A stretch of DNA of 64,000 bases, taken from assembly GCF_012070395.1 (NCBI RefSeq), contig NZ_JAAFYS010000002.1, positions 806,001 to 870,000 on the forward strand, written 5' to 3'. Numbering within the stretch: the stretch's first letter is position 1; every line of letters starts with the position of its first letter. A program made the position numbers and the translations under genes. This document shows positions 50,613 to 62,069 of the stretch, in pieces. Source of the stretch: Pseudoroseicyclus tamaricis. Its GTDB lineage: Bacteria; Pseudomonadota; Alphaproteobacteria; Rhodobacterales; Rhodobacteraceae. The notes beneath the pieces were generated by a model, which saw only the letters and a program-made list of their open reading frames with translations, was not told where the DNA came from and did no database searches.

Positions 50613-51293
50613 TCAGGCCGGCACCACCTGCCCGCCCTCCAGCCGCAGCCGCCGGTCCATCCGGGAGGCCAGCTCGAGGTTGTGCGTCGCGATCAGCGCC
50701 GCGAGGCCCGTGCCGCGCACGAGGGACATGAGCGCCGCGAAGACGCGGTCGGACGTCTCGGGGTCGAGGTTGCCCGTCGGCTCGTCGGCCAGAAGCAGGC
50801 GCGGCTCGTTGGCCAACGCCCGGCAGAAGGCCGCCCGCTGCTGCTCGCCGCCGGAGAGCGCGGCGGGGCGGTGATCGCCCCTGTCCTGCAGGCCGACCTC
50901 GGCGAGGAGCGCCTCCGCCCGCGCCTCCGCCTCCGCCCGCGCCACGCCGTTGGCGAGCTGGGGGAGGATGATGTTCTCGGCGGCGCTGAACTCCGGCAGC
51001 AGGTGGTGGAACTGGTAGATGAACCCCACCTCCTGCCGTCGCACCACGGTGCGCTTGCGGTCGGAGAGGCCCGTCATGTCCCGCCCGCCGATCTCCAGCC
51101 CGCCGGCATCGGCGGTGTCGAGCAGACCGGCGATGTGCAGCAGCGTCGACTTGCCGGCGCCAGAGGGCGCGACGAGGGCGACGATCTCCCCCGGCTGGAT
51201 GGCGAGGGAGACGCCGCGCAGCACCTCCACCGGCCTGGCCACGTCGCCGTAGGTCTTGGTGATGCCGTCGAGGCGGAGGGCGGCGTCACTCAT
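50613..51293 (-). CDS. lolD: Lipoprotein-releasing ABC transporter ATPase
   Basis: ATPase of the LolCDE-type complex that extracts lipoproteins from the inner membrane. 226 residues with Walker A APSGAGKSTLL, Q-loop YQFHHLLPEFSAAENIILP (LolD-specific), signature LSGGEQQRAAF, and Walker B LLLADEPTGNLD. Its start overlaps the permease stop by 8 nt. Confidence 0.93.
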   Translation of the reverse strand: MSDAALRLDGITKTYGDVARPVEVLRGVSLAIQPGEIVALVAPSGAGKSTLLHIAGLLDTADAGGLEIGGRDMTGLSDRKRTVVRRQEVGFIYQFHHLLPEFSAAENIILPQLANGVARAEAEARAEALLAEVGLQDRGDHRPAALSGGEQQRAAFCRALANEPRLLLADEPTGNLDPETSDRVFAALMSLVRGTGLAALIATHNLELASRMDRRLRLEGGQVVPA

Positions 51294-52572
51294 AGCGCAG
51301 GGCCTCCACCGGGTTCATCCGCGCCGCACGGCGGGCGGGAAAGAGGGTGACCACCCAGCTGAGGAACAGCGCCAGCGCCACGGCGGCGCCGACATCGCCC
51401 CATTCCAGCTTGGCCGGCAGGGCGTAGATGCCGCGGATCTCCGGGTCCCACACGCCGCCGCCGGAGACGAAGTTGACGAAGGAAAAGATGGGGTCGATCC
51501 AGATCGCGAAGGCGCAGCCGAGGATGACGCCGAGGATCGTGCCGATCGTGCCGATGGAGGCGCCGCAGAGGAAGAAGATTCGCAGGATCGAGCCCTCCGA
51601 CAGGCCCATCGTGCGCAGGATGCCGATGTCGCGGCCCTTGTTCTTCACCAGCATGATCAGCCCCGAGATGATGTTGAGCGAGGCGATGAGCACGAGGATG
51701 GAGAGGATGACGAACATCACGTTGTCCTCCACCGTCAGCGCGCGGAGGAAGGCGCCGGACGAGTCCTTCCACGTCCAGACCAGCGCGCGGGGGCCGGCGG
51801 CCTCCAGCAGGGCGGGGACGATGGCCTCGATATTGTCCGGGTCCTCCACCATCACCTCGATCTCGTCGACGACGCCGTCGCGGTTGAAGAAGAGCTGCGC
51901 CTCCTCCAGCGGCATGTAGACGCGGGTGCGGTCGATATCGTAGCGCCCGGCAGTGAAGATATAGCTGGCGTCGTAGGCCGAGGCGCGGGGGGACGTGCCG
52001 AAGGCGGTGCGGGCGCCATCGGGGGAGATGATGCGGATGCGGTCGCCGAGGAAGGCGCCGAGCTCGCGTGCGACGCCGGAGCCGATGGCGATGCCGTTCG
52101 GGAAGTCCTGCAGCTGCCCCTCGGCCTCCTCGGGGTTGGCGATCCGCGGGATGGTCGCCAGATCCTCCGGCGCGATGCCGAAGACCTCGACGCCGGCATT
52201 GGCGCCGCGCAGGTTCGCCATCACCTGAGCGCGCACCAGCGGCGCGGCGCTGGTGACGCCGGGCACCGCCTCCAGCCGCTCGGCCATCGCCTGATAATCT
52301 GCGATGGTGCGCGAGGTCTGCCCCGTCTCGGAGACGTCGAGCGACTGGTAGATCGTCGCATGGGCGTTGGCGCCGAGGATCGTGTCGACGAACTCGGCCC
52401 GGAAGCCGGCGCGCACGGAGAGCGTGGCGATCAGCGCGGCGACGGAGAGCATGACGCCGAGCAGCGAGATCCATGTCATCACGCTCACGCCTCCCTCGGC
52501 CCGCCGGGCGCGAAGATAGCGCCAGGCGATGAGGAATTCGAAGCGCGCGAAGGGCGGCGGGGATGTGGCCAA
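51286..52572 (-). CDS. Lipoprotein-releasing ABC transporter permease (LolC/LolE family)
   Basis: A 428-residue MacB/FtsX-fold permease. It has an N-terminal helix (FEFLIAWRYLRARRAEGGVSVMTWISLLGVMLSVAALIATLSV), a large periplasmic domain (~50-270), then three C-terminal helices ending FPARRAARMNPVEALRYE, the usual ending. LMVKNKGRDIGILRTMGLSEGSILRIF is typical. A single permease gene, as usual in alphaproteobacteria, probably works as a homodimer. Paired with lolD. Confidence 0.92.
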   Translation of the reverse strand: MATSPPPFARFEFLIAWRYLRARRAEGGVSVMTWISLLGVMLSVAALIATLSVRAGFRAEFVDTILGANAHATIYQSLDVSETGQTSRTIADYQAMAERLEAVPGVTSAAPLVRAQVMANLRGANAGVEVFGIAPEDLATIPRIANPEEAEGQLQDFPNGIAIGSGVARELGAFLGDRIRIISPDGARTAFGTSPRASAYDASYIFTAGRYDIDRTRVYMPLEEAQLFFNRDGVVDEIEVMVEDPDNIEAIVPALLEAAGPRALVWTWKDSSGAFLRALTVEDNVMFVILSILVLIASLNIISGLIMLVKNKGRDIGILRTMGLSEGSILRIFFLCGASIGTIGTILGVILGCAFAIWIDPIFSFVNFVSGGGVWDPEIRGIYALPAKLEWGDVGAAVALALFLSWVVTLFPARRAARMNPVEALRYE

Positions 52573-52631
52573 GACCTGCTCCAGTTTTGCGCGCGACCAT
52601 GCGGGCGCGGCGCAGGCGGGTCAAGCCACGG

Positions 52632-53222
52632 TCAGGCGAGCGGCGCCCCCGTCAGGCGGCAGAGCGCAGCCGGAGCATGGGCGAGCGGCGCCCGCGCGCC
52701 GAACATGCGCACCGAGGCGAGCACCCCCTCTACGAATAGGAAGACGGCCTCCGCCGCCGCCTCCGGCGCATCCAGCCCCTCCGCCTCCGCCCGCGTGGCG
52801 AGGCCGGCGATCATCCGGCGCTTCACGTGGGCTGCGGCGGCGTGGACGGGGTGGTGCGGGTCGGAGAATTCCGCCGCCGCCGTCTGGAAGGCGCAGCCCA
52901 TGGCCCAGTCCCGCTGGGCGCGGCGGATGGCAGAGAGGCCCCACTCGGTGAGCGGCCGCGGACCGTCCGCCGGCGAGGCGGCATCACGCAGCGTCGCGGC
53001 GCAGCGCTCGATCCACGCGACGATCAGCGCGTCCTTGGAGCCGTAGCACTTGTAGAAGGTGGCCTTGGCGACGCCGGCCTCGGCGACCACCCGGTCGATC
53101 CCCACGGCGCGGTAGCCGTGCTGGTAGAAGAGGAACCCCGCGGCGGTGAGGATTCGCTCCCGCACCGGCCCACCCTGCCTTGCCGCCTCCGCTACGTCCT
53201 GCTGCTCAAGAACATCGCCCAT
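52632..53222 (-). CDS. TetR family transcriptional regulator
   Basis: A 196-residue TetR regulator: RERILTAAGFLFYQHGYRAVGIDRVVAEAGVAKATFYKCYGSKDALIVAWIER (residues ~21-75) is the DNA-binding domain. The C-terminal domain is of the common TetR_C_33-like type. Target genes are unknown; its nearest neighbours are the Lol operon and the ftsZ terminator, neither divergent. Confidence 0.88.
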   Translation of the reverse strand: MGDVLEQQDVAEAARQGGPVRERILTAAGFLFYQHGYRAVGIDRVVAEAGVAKATFYKCYGSKDALIVAWIERCAATLRDAASPADGPRPLTEWGLSAIRRAQRDWAMGCAFQTAAAEFSDPHHPVHAAAAHVKRRMIAGLATRAEAEGLDAPEAAAEAVFLFVEGVLASVRMFGARAPLAHAPAALCRLTGAPLA

Positions 53223-53359
53223 ACGCTCGCCTCCTGCGCCTTTGTCCGGCCACGCGCCCCCGCCGGGATCTCCTATCCCGGCGGGGGCGTCCGGTCCCCA
53301 GAAATCCCGGGAATTGGCTGACGCGAGGTGAATACGGGGGCGGCCCGCGCAAAGAAAAA

Positions 53360-53387
53360 CGGCCCCCGGAGAGATCTCCGGGGGCCG
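53360..53387 (-). terminator. Rho-independent terminator after ftsZ
   Basis: On the minus strand a perfect stem of up to 13 bp (CGGCCCCCGGAGA / TCTCCGGGGGCCG) is followed by TTTTTCTTT. It lies 36 nt after the ftsZ stop and ends the division-gene transcription unit. Confidence 0.92.
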
Positions 53388-53423
53388 CGGGTTCTTGTGA
53401 GTGGTGGTGGACGCCTGAAGGCG

Positions 53424-55136
<1,713 letters not shown>

Positions 55137-55551
55137 GTCGGTCTGCCTGTCCTGCTTTGTTTCCGTCCGGCCCGTCCCCCGGGCGCCCTGCCTGTTGGCC
55201 TTGATTCTAACCCTGCCTGCCCAGCCCGTCACGTCAAAACCGCAGGAATGACACGAAATATGCTGTGGTAACGCGGGCCGCCGGCAAGATGATGCCGATC
55301 TGACGACCCCTAGCCGCCAAGGGCGGCAGCGACACGACATCTGGGGCGGACGCCCTCAGGCCGCGCGGCCCGTGGGCTGCGGCGGTGAGTACGGGTCTTC
55401 ATCACTGTTCAGACGACTGCTCCGTCTGCCTCCGGTCGCACGTGTGCGGCGACCTTACCAAAATCTTACCACGCCCCCGGCAGCCCGTCACCCCGCTAAT
55501 TACCCCTGCCCCGGCGGCACCGCCGGGGAAAAGGCAAGGCGGCGCGCGGCC
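55137..55551 (-). promoter_or_regulatory. ftsA-ftsZ intergenic region with possible CtrA-like site
   Basis: A 415-nt gap that should hold an ftsZ promoter. TTAC-N7-TTAC at 55455-55469 resembles a degenerate CtrA site (TTAA-N7-TTAA), attractive because CtrA controls ftsZ in Caulobacter, but two of eight bases differ. A GC hairpin (CCCCGGCG-GCAC-CGCCGGGG, 55509-55528) sits just after the ftsA stop. No gene recognised. Confidence 0.4.
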
Positions 55552-56886
55552 CTACCAGTTGTCCTTGAACCACTTCACGGCGCGGCGGAGCGAGCGCGAG
55601 GGCACGCTTTCCGCCGGCACGTCGAAATCCCACCATTCGTCCTGCGGGTGGGCGGCGAAGAGCGCCAGCCCGACGGCAGAGGAGAAGGCCGGACCCGTCG
55701 TCGCCTGCGGCAGGCCGGCGACGCGCAGCGGCCGGCCCAGGCGGACCTGCTGGCCGAGGATGCGGCTCGCGAGCCCTTCCAGCCCCGGGATCTGGCTGCC
55801 GCCGCCCGTCAGCACGATCTGCTGCGAGGGCATGTACTCGAACCCGGCCGCGTCGAGCCGGGCGCGCACCTCCTCGAGGATCTCCTCGAGGCGCGGGCGC
55901 ATGATGCCGATAAGCTCCGCGCGGGAGACGCGGCGGCGGTCCTTCTCCCAGTCGCCGCTGTCGCCGCCGATCTCGATCATCTCGCGGTCGTCCATGCCGG
56001 TGGCGGTGGTGCCGCCATGCTTGGTCTTGATCCGCTCCGCCTGGGCCCACGGCACCTGCAGTCCCATGGAGATGTCGCCGGTCACGTGCTCCCCGCCTAG
56101 CCGCACGGCATCGGCGCCGATCATGTGGCCGCGGTAGAAGATGGAGACGCCGGTGGAGCCGCCGCCCATGTCGATGCAGGCGGCGCCGAGCTCCTGCTCG
56201 TCCTCCACGAGGCTCGAGACGGCCGAGACGTAGGAGGAGGAGGCAAGCCCCGCCAGCTCAAGGTCACAGCGCTCGATGCAGGTGAGCAGGTTGTCGATGC
56301 TCTGCCCCTCGACCGTCAGCACGTGCAGGTCGGTCGACAGGCGCGTGCCCGCCTGCCCGCGCGGATCGGCGAGGCCGGAGCGGTGGTCGATGGAGAAGTT
56401 GACGGGCTGGGCGTGCAGCACCTCTCGCCCGTCGCCGTAATCGGGCTCGTCACAGGCGGCGAGGACGCGGCCGATATCCATGTCGCCGACCTGCTGACCG
56501 TGCAGCTCCACCGAGCCCTCCAGCCCGTAGGAGCGGGGGCGGGCGCCGGAGAAGCAGGTGATAGCGTGATCGACCCGCGTCTCGGCCATCTTCTGGGCGG
56601 ACTGGATGGCGGTGCGGATCGCCCGCTCCGCCTCGGCCATGTTCACCACCTCGCCATGGCGCATCCCGCGCGCCCGCGTCGTGGCGGCGCCGATCACCCG
56701 GAAGGCGCTCTGCCCAGCCATGGAGCCGACGCCGTCGGTGCCCATGAAGCGCTCCGGCCCGTCGAAGCGCAGGATCAGGCAGGCGATCTTCGAGGTGCCC
56801 ACGTCGAGCACCGCGATGACCCGCCGCTGGAGTGCTGCCTTGCGAAGGGCCCGCATCCGCCGCTGCCGCTGGTAGAGGTCTCTCAT
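55552..56886 (-). CDS. ftsA: Cell division protein FtsA
   Basis: Actin-like protein that tethers FtsZ to the membrane. 444 residues: VIAVLDVGTSKIACLI (phosphate-1 loop), AACIDMGGGSTGVSIF (phosphate-2), IVLTGGGSQIPGLEGLA (adenosine motif), and a C-terminal amphipathic helix (RRAVKWFKDNW) for membrane binding. The start ATG at 56886 is in frame and precedes a basic N-terminus (QRQRRMRALRKAALQRR). Confidence 0.96.
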   Translation of the reverse strand: MRDLYQRQRRMRALRKAALQRRVIAVLDVGTSKIACLILRFDGPERFMGTDGVGSMAGQSAFRVIGAATTRARGMRHGEVVNMAEAERAIRTAIQSAQKMAETRVDHAITCFSGARPRSYGLEGSVELHGQQVGDMDIGRVLAACDEPDYGDGREVLHAQPVNFSIDHRSGLADPRGQAGTRLSTDLHVLTVEGQSIDNLLTCIERCDLELAGLASSSYVSAVSSLVEDEQELGAACIDMGGGSTGVSIFYRGHMIGADAVRLGGEHVTGDISMGLQVPWAQAERIKTKHGGTTATGMDDREMIEIGGDSGDWEKDRRRVSRAELIGIMRPRLEEILEEVRARLDAAGFEYMPSQQIVLTGGGSQIPGLEGLASRILGQQVRLGRPLRVAGLPQATTGPAFSSAVGLALFAAHPQDEWWDFDVPAESVPSRSLRRAVKWFKDNW

Positions 56887-57043
56887 GTCTCGTTCTCCGC
56901 TTCGCGCGCCCCCACGCGCCCGCCCTGCCCCATGGCGCGCTGTCCCCTCGCGCCGTCTGCCCCGTGCTCCTGACGCCCGGGTTGTCTCGCCCCGGCCCTG
57001 GCCCGGTCGAATTCCTTGATGGATGCGCTCACAGGATCTCCGC

Positions 57044-57910
57044 TCACTGGCGGCGCTCCGCCACGGTGCGCAGATGCTCCTCCGCGAAGGTGGAGAGCCG
57101 CACCGTCGGCCGCGCCGCCGAGCGCATGTCGACGACGACGATGTCGAGGTCGAGCATCCGCTGCGCCTCGTGCAGCGCCAGCACCCGCTCCAGCGCCGGC
57201 ACGGCGCCTTCCTCGGGGAGCAGGATGCGCTGGCCGCGGTCGAGCACCAGATCCCACCGGCGCTCACCCATGCGCACCAGCCCGCGCACGCGCGGCATGA
57301 TCGGCTCGGCCGCGGCGAAGAGCGCCATCGCCTCCACCGTCGACTCCCGCGCGCCGTCGCCGGCGATCAGCGGCAGGTCGGGCCGGTCGGTGCGGTTAGG
57401 CACCATGCCGGTCAGCACGCCGTCGGCATCGACGAGGCGGAGCCCGTCCACGTGCCGCCAGATGGCCACCGGCCGGCGCTGCGTGACGTCGACGCGCAGC
57501 GTGCCGCCGGTCTGCACGCGCAGGCGCGCCTCCTTGACGGCGGTCAGCGCGGTGATCTCTTCCTTCAGCCCGCCGAGGTCGATGGCGAAGGAGGTGACGG
57601 GAAATTCGAAGGGCAAGAGGCCGTTGATGGCCGCGGCGAGCGCGATGTCGGCGCCGCGGATATCGACGCCCGTCACCATGAACTCAGGCCGCTCCTGGAA
57701 GGACTGGACGACGGCGGTGTAGCGCGCCTCGATGGCCGCCCAGTTCTCGTCGTCCGCGACATAGGCGGCGGAGATCAGGAAGAGCGCAAAGACCGGCAGG
57801 ATCACCCGCAGGAAGATGCGAAAGAGCGGCGTCAGCCAGAGCCGGTGAAAGCGGTAGCCGAGCCGCGAGGGCGCCGGATCACGCCGGGCCGGCGGTTTCA
57901 TCGCGAACAT
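57044..57910 (-). CDS. ftsQ: Cell division protein FtsQ
   Basis: A 288-residue bitopic divisome protein: cytoplasmic basic region, one membrane helix ([23 protein letters not shown]), POTRA domain ([36 protein letters not shown]) and FtsQ beta domain. ATG at 57910 has GGAGGA 6 nt upstream and overlaps the ddl end; a second ATG at 57901 overlaps the ddl stop exactly (ATGA). Confidence 0.94.
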   Translation of the reverse strand: MFAMKPPARRDPAPSRLGYRFHRLWLTPLFRIFLRVILPVFALFLISAAYVADDENWAAIEARYTAVVQSFQERPEFMVTGVDIRGADIALAAAINGLLPFEFPVTSFAIDLGGLKEEITALTAVKEARLRVQTGGTLRVDVTQRRPVAIWRHVDGLRLVDADGVLTGMVPNRTDRPDLPLIAGDGARESTVEAMALFAAAEPIMPRVRGLVRMGERRWDLVLDRGQRILLPEEGAVPALERVLALHEAQRMLDLDIVVVDMRSAARPTVRLSTFAEEHLRTVAERRQ

Positions 57911-58812
57911 GAGGCATCCTCCACGAGCATGGCACACAGGTCAGGGAAGGAGATGCCCTCCACCGCCGCCTGTTCGGGGGCGAGCGAGGTGGGCGTCATC
58001 CCCGGCTGGGTGTTGGTCTCCAGCAGCACCAGCCCGTCGAGCCCGCGTGCCTCGTCCCAGCGAAAATCGGTGCGGCTGAGGCCCCGGCAGCCGAGCGCCC
58101 GATGGGCGCGCAGCGCGTAGTCGAGGCAGGCGCCGAAAATCTCGTCCGGGACCTCGGCGGGCACCACGTGGCGCGAGCCGCCGGTCGCGTACTTGGCGTG
58201 GTAATCGTACCAGCCGTCGGTGAGGATGTCGGTGACGGTCAGCGGCCGGTCGAGCAGCACCGCCGTCGTCAACTCTCGGCCCGGCGCGTAGGCCTCCACC
58301 ATCACCTCGGCGGGCATCTCGCGGGCCAGCTGCGGCGGGCCGTTGGCGGCCTCGGTGACGATGTAGACGCCGACGGAGGAGCCCTCGTTGTTCGGCTTCA
58401 CCACGTAAGGCGGCGGCAGCACGTGGCGGGCCTCGGCCTCGCCCCGCGCCACGATGCGGCTGTCGAGGAACGGCAGGCCGGCGGCGCGGAACGCCTCCTT
58501 GCTGCGCTGCTTGTCCATGGCGAGGGCGGAGGCGAGGACGCCGGAATGGGTGTAGGGGATCTGCAGCCACTCGAGGATGCCCTGCACGCAGCCATCCTCG
58601 CCCCAGCGGCCATGGAGGGCATTGAAGGCGACATCCGGCCGATCGGCAGCCAGCCGTTCGGCGAGATCGCCGCCCGCCTCGACTTCGCTCACCGCATATC
58701 CGGCCTCGCGCAGAGCCTGCGCACATTCGGCCCCGGTCGAGAGGGAGACCTCTCTCTCGGCGGACCGACCGCCCATCAATACGGCAACCTTCGGGGGAGC
58801 CCCGCTCGCCAT
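57898..58812 (-). CDS. ddl: D-alanine--D-alanine ligase
   Basis: ATP-grasp ligase of cell-wall synthesis, 304 residues. [19 protein letters not shown] (N-terminal), [17 protein letters not shown] (ATP-grasp), [15 protein letters not shown], and a C-terminal [23 protein letters not shown] with metal ligands. Located between murB and ftsQ as usual. Confidence 0.96.
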   Translation of the reverse strand: MASGAPPKVAVLMGGRSAEREVSLSTGAECAQALREAGYAVSEVEAGGDLAERLAADRPDVAFNALHGRWGEDGCVQGILEWLQIPYTHSGVLASALAMDKQRSKEAFRAAGLPFLDSRIVARGEAEARHVLPPPYVVKPNNEGSSVGVYIVTEAANGPPQLAREMPAEVMVEAYAPGRELTTAVLLDRPLTVTDILTDGWYDYHAKYATGGSRHVVPAEVPDEIFGACLDYALRAHRALGCRGLSRTDFRWDEARGLDGLVLLETNTQPGMTPTSLAPEQAAVEGISFPDLCAMLVEDASCSR

Positions 58813-58903
58813 TGAACCGCCTCAAATGCAGGCCTTTTGCGGCCTTGCTTATACTGGGGCGCTGCCACGCCCTGCCTCGAAATTCCCCCGGTTTTCCCGG
58901 TGG

Positions 58904-59863
58904 TTATAGCTCGTCACCCGAGCGGCGTTCAGCTTCTTGTGAGTGTGCCGGTTCGCCGACCCGCATGATTTCCCACTCTAGCGTCATGCCGGATGATGCG
59001 TAAACCCTCTTTCGGACCTCTTCGCCCAATGACTCAAGGTCTTGCGCGGTGGCGCCGCCCGAATTGGTCAGGAAATTGGCATGCTTGGGGTTCATGATTG
59101 CGCCGCCCTGCGTGACGCCCCGCATTCCCGCCTCCTCGATCAGCTTCCAGGCCTTCAGCTCATGCGTGTCATCGGCCCGGCCGGTGGAGGAGAACCCCGC
59201 CGGATTGCGGAAGGTCGACCCCGCCGTGCGGTCCTTCGTCGGCTGCGTCTCGTCGCGCTTGGCCAGCTGCGCCTCCATCCGGGCGGTCAGCTCGGCGGGG
59301 TCGCCGGAGGGAGCGCGGAAGGTGGCGGAGAGGATGACGGCGCCCGCGGGGATCTGAGAGGAGCGGTAGGCGAGCGACAGCGCCTCGGCCGGGCGCTCCT
59401 CGATGGTGCCGTCGCGCAGAGCTAGGCGGATGCTGGCGAGGTGGTCGGCGACGTAGGTGCCGTAGCAGCCGGCATTCATGGTCACCGCGCCGCCGATGCT
59501 GCCGGGGATGGTGCGCAGGAAGGTCAGGTCCCTCCCCTGCTCCGCCGCCCGGCGGGCGACATGGGCGTCGAGCGCGGCGGCGCCGGCAGTGACGGTCTCG
59601 CCCGCGATCTCGATGCCGTTGAAGCCCCGCCCGAGGCGGATGACGACGCCCCGGATGCCGCCGTCGCGGACGATGAGGTTCGAGCCGACACCCATCGGAA
59701 AGACGGGGACGGCCGGGTCGAGCCCCGCGAGGAAGGCGGAGAGATCCGCCTCGTCGGCCGGCTGGAAGAACCACTCCGCCGGGCCGCCGACCCTGAGCCA
59801 GGTGAGGTCGGCGAGGGGACGGTCGGGGGTGAGGGGGCCGCGGGGCGTGGGGAGCGCTGTCAT
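58904..59863 (-). CDS. murB: UDP-N-acetylenolpyruvoylglucosamine reductase
   Basis: FAD-dependent second step of UDP-MurNAc synthesis, 319 residues. FAD domain [42 protein letters not shown], catalytic Ser in TAGSTFRNP, and a C-terminal [16 protein letters not shown]. Start at 59863 (MTALPTPRG). A run of perfect palindromes lies just upstream (59898-60008). Confidence 0.96.
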   Translation of the reverse strand: MTALPTPRGPLTPDRPLADLTWLRVGGPAEWFFQPADEADLSAFLAGLDPAVPVFPMGVGSNLIVRDGGIRGVVIRLGRGFNGIEIAGETVTAGAAALDAHVARRAAEQGRDLTFLRTIPGSIGGAVTMNAGCYGTYVADHLASIRLALRDGTIEERPAEALSLAYRSSQIPAGAVILSATFRAPSGDPAELTARMEAQLAKRDETQPTKDRTAGSTFRNPAGFSSTGRADDTHELKAWKLIEEAGMRGVTQGGAIMNPKHANFLTNSGGATAQDLESLGEEVRKRVYASSGMTLEWEIMRVGEPAHSQEAERRSGDEL

Positions 59864-59897
59864 GGGGCCGGTGGTAGCAAGCCGCCCGCCGCCGGGC

Positions 59898-60008
59898 CAC
59901 GGAAATCGCGCGATTTCCGTGCACGATTTTCTGCGCGGATATCGCTTCCCCGCGCAGCCGGGAAGCGCAAACCATATGGTTTCCGCCTCCGATTTCCATA
60001 TGGAAATC
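59898..60008. repeat. Cluster of perfect palindromes upstream of murB
   Basis: Within 111 nt there is a 24-bp perfect palindrome (59898-59921, centre ATCGCGCGAT), an inverted pair CTGCGCGG/CCGCGCAG (59931-59957) interlaced with GCTTCCC/GGGAAGC (59944-59966), a 14-bp palindrome AAACCATATGGTTT (59969-59982) and an 18-bp palindrome GATTTCCATATGGAAATC (59991-60008). The gap lies between the DUF2484 stop and murB start. It may be an operator array, an mRNA-processing structure or an extragenic palindromic repeat. Confidence 0.85.
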
Positions 60009-60018
60009 TGCGCCCCGC

Positions 60019-60297
60019 TCAGACGGTGTCCGAGACCTTCATCCCCAGCCGCCGCCGCACCCAGCGCCAGCCGAAGTAGACCGGCCAGCGCAAGGTGCTC
60101 GCCGCCGCCGCCAGCAGGGCCAACCCCAGCCACCACGGCTCAGACCAGAACACCCAGGCGAGCAGCGGCACCAGCGCCCCGATCAGCCAGCGGGCGGCGC
60201 CCCAGTGATGGTCCTTCGAGGGGAGCATGCCGATCACGTTCGCCACCACCAGCCAGAGGCAGGCGGCGAGGATCGCCGGATCGAACCCGCTGATCAC
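60019..60297 (-). CDS. DUF2484 family small membrane protein
   Basis: A 92-residue protein with two or three hydrophobic helices ([42 protein letters not shown]) and a basic tail. It matches the DUF2484 proteins encoded beside mur genes in Rhodobacterales. Its start overlaps the stop of a second, related gene (ATGA). Function unknown; position suggests a cell-wall or division link. Confidence 0.75.
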   Translation of the reverse strand: MISGFDPAILAACLWLVVANVIGMLPSKDHHWGAARWLIGALVPLLAWVFWSEPWWLGLALLAAAASTLRWPVYFGWRWVRRRLGMKVSDTV

Positions 60298-60560
60298 CGG
60301 CGCATCTCCGCCGGCATGCCGGGCGCCTCACCCCGCATCCGGGCGAGGAGATAGCGCAGCGGGTGTCGCATCATCGAGACGAAGGCGGCGAGGCCGAGGA
60401 CGAGCCAGATCCAGCCGTGATCCCAGGCGATCCAGCCGAGCAGCACCGGCGCGGTCGCGATGAGCGCGAGGCCCGGCGCCACCTGGTGGCGCATCGGCAG
60501 CTTCGCCGTGACACTGCCGGCCAGCACCCAGATGATCCCCGCGATCAGCGATACCGTCAT
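60294..60560 (-). CDS. DUF2484-like small membrane protein, second copy
   Basis: An 88-residue protein (start ATG at 60560 with AAGGAGGAGG upstream) with SLIAGIIWVLAGSVTAKLPMRHQ and WIWLVLGLAAFVSMMRHPLRYLLARM. Helix layout and the LP.(R/S) turn resemble the neighbouring DUF2484 protein, so the two look like tandem paralogues. Function unknown. Confidence 0.7.
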   Translation of the reverse strand: MTVSLIAGIIWVLAGSVTAKLPMRHQVAPGLALIATAPVLLGWIAWDHGWIWLVLGLAAFVSMMRHPLRYLLARMRGEAPGMPAEMRR

Positions 60561-60656
60561 TGCGGCCTCCTCCTTGCTTTTGCGGCACCGAATGCCGGGC
60601 GGAGGGGGCAGCAATGTGGCACCGGCGCGGAGATCCCCGGGCCGGCGGAAGCTTGC

Positions 60657-62069
60657 CTATTTGGCCAGTCGCGCCGGGAGGTTGTTCGCCCATGTGCTGA
60701 TCGTGCCTGCGCCGAGGCAGACGACGATGTCGCCCTCCCGCGCCTGCTCGCGCACCAGCCGCTCCAGATCATCCTCCGAGGTGACGGCGCGGGCGTGGCG
60801 ATGGCCGTGGCGGATCAGCCCGGCGACCAGCGCATCGCGGTCGGCGCCCTCGATGGGCGCCTCGCCGGCGGCATAGACCTCGGCGATGCCGACCACGTCC
60901 GCCTCGTTGAAGCAGGTGCAGAAATCTTCGAACAGCGTCGACAGGCGCGAGTAGCGGTGCGGCTGGTGCACGGCGATGACCCGCCCCTCGGAGGCTTGCC
61001 GCGCCGCCTTCAGCACGGCGGCGATCTCCACCGGGTGATGGCCGTAATCGTCGATGATGGTGACGCCGTTCACCTCGCCCACCTTGGTGAAGCGCCGGTT
61101 TACCCCGCCGAAGCCGGCGAGCGCATCGCGGATCTCCGCCTTACTCATGCCGAGGTGGCGGGCGACGGCGACGGCGGCAAGCGCGTTGGAGACGTTGTGG
61201 TCCCCCGGCATCGGCAGCGTGCAGCCCTCGATGACTTCGCCTTCCGATTGCAACGCCACGTCGAACTGGGCGCAGCCGGCCTTGTAGGTCAGGTTCACCG
61301 CCCGCACGTCGGCCTGGGAGTTGAAGCCGAAGGTCAGCACCTTGCGGTCAGTGATCCGGCCGACGAGCGCCTGCACCTCGGGGTGGTCGGTGCAGAGCAC
61401 GGCCACGCCGTAGAAGGGGATGTTCGAGACGAAGTCGTAGAAGCCCTGGCGGAGGTTTTCGATGCTGCCCCAATGCTCCATGTGCTCGGGGTCGATGTTC
61501 GTGACGATGGCGATGGTCGCCGGCAGGCGGTTGAAGGTGCCGTCGCTCTCGTCGGCCTCCACCACCATCCACTCGCCCTGCCCCATCCGGGCGTTCGAGC
61601 CATAGGCGTGGATGATGCCGCCGTTCACCACCGTCGGGTCGATATCGCCGGCATCCAGAAGCGTCGCGACCAGCGTGGTGGTCGTCGTCTTGCCGTGCGT
61701 TCCGGCGACGGCGACGTTGCTCTTCATGCGCATCAGCTCGGCCAGCATCTCGGCGCGGCGCACCACGGGCAGGCCACGGCGCCGGGCGCCGTCGAGCTCG
61801 GGGTTGCCAGGCTTGATGGCGGACGAGATCACGACGACTTCGGCGCCCTCGAGGTTCTCCTCAGCCTGCCCGATGTGGATCTGGGCGCCGAGGCCCTCCA
61901 GCCGCTCGGTGATCTTGCTCGACTTCGCGTCGGAGCCCTGCACCCGGTAGCCGAGGTTGAGCAGCACCTCGGCGATGCCGGACATGCCGATGCCGCCGAT
62001 GCCGACGAAGTGGATCGGGCCGATATCGAGCGGCAGTTTGGTGGCAGCGGCCATGAGCGTTCCGTCCAT
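60657..62069 (-). CDS. murC: UDP-N-acetylmuramate--L-alanine ligase
   Basis: Adds L-Ala to UDP-MurNAc, 470 residues. [17 protein letters not shown] (UDP-binding), ATP loop [50 protein letters not shown] and PHRYSRL. The start (62069) overlaps the murG stop as TGATG. A second ATG 15 nt in is possible. Confidence 0.97.
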   Translation of the reverse strand: MDGTLMAAATKLPLDIGPIHFVGIGGIGMSGIAEVLLNLGYRVQGSDAKSSKITERLEGLGAQIHIGQAEENLEGAEVVVISSAIKPGNPELDGARRRGLPVVRRAEMLAELMRMKSNVAVAGTHGKTTTTTLVATLLDAGDIDPTVVNGGIIHAYGSNARMGQGEWMVVEADESDGTFNRLPATIAIVTNIDPEHMEHWGSIENLRQGFYDFVSNIPFYGVAVLCTDHPEVQALVGRITDRKVLTFGFNSQADVRAVNLTYKAGCAQFDVALQSEGEVIEGCTLPMPGDHNVSNALAAVAVARHLGMSKAEIRDALAGFGGVNRRFTKVGEVNGVTIIDDYGHHPVEIAAVLKAARQASEGRVIAVHQPHRYSRLSTLFEDFCTCFNEADVVGIAEVYAAGEAPIEGADRDALVAGLIRHGHRHARAVTSEDDLERLVREQAREGDIVVCLGAGTISTWANNLPARLAK

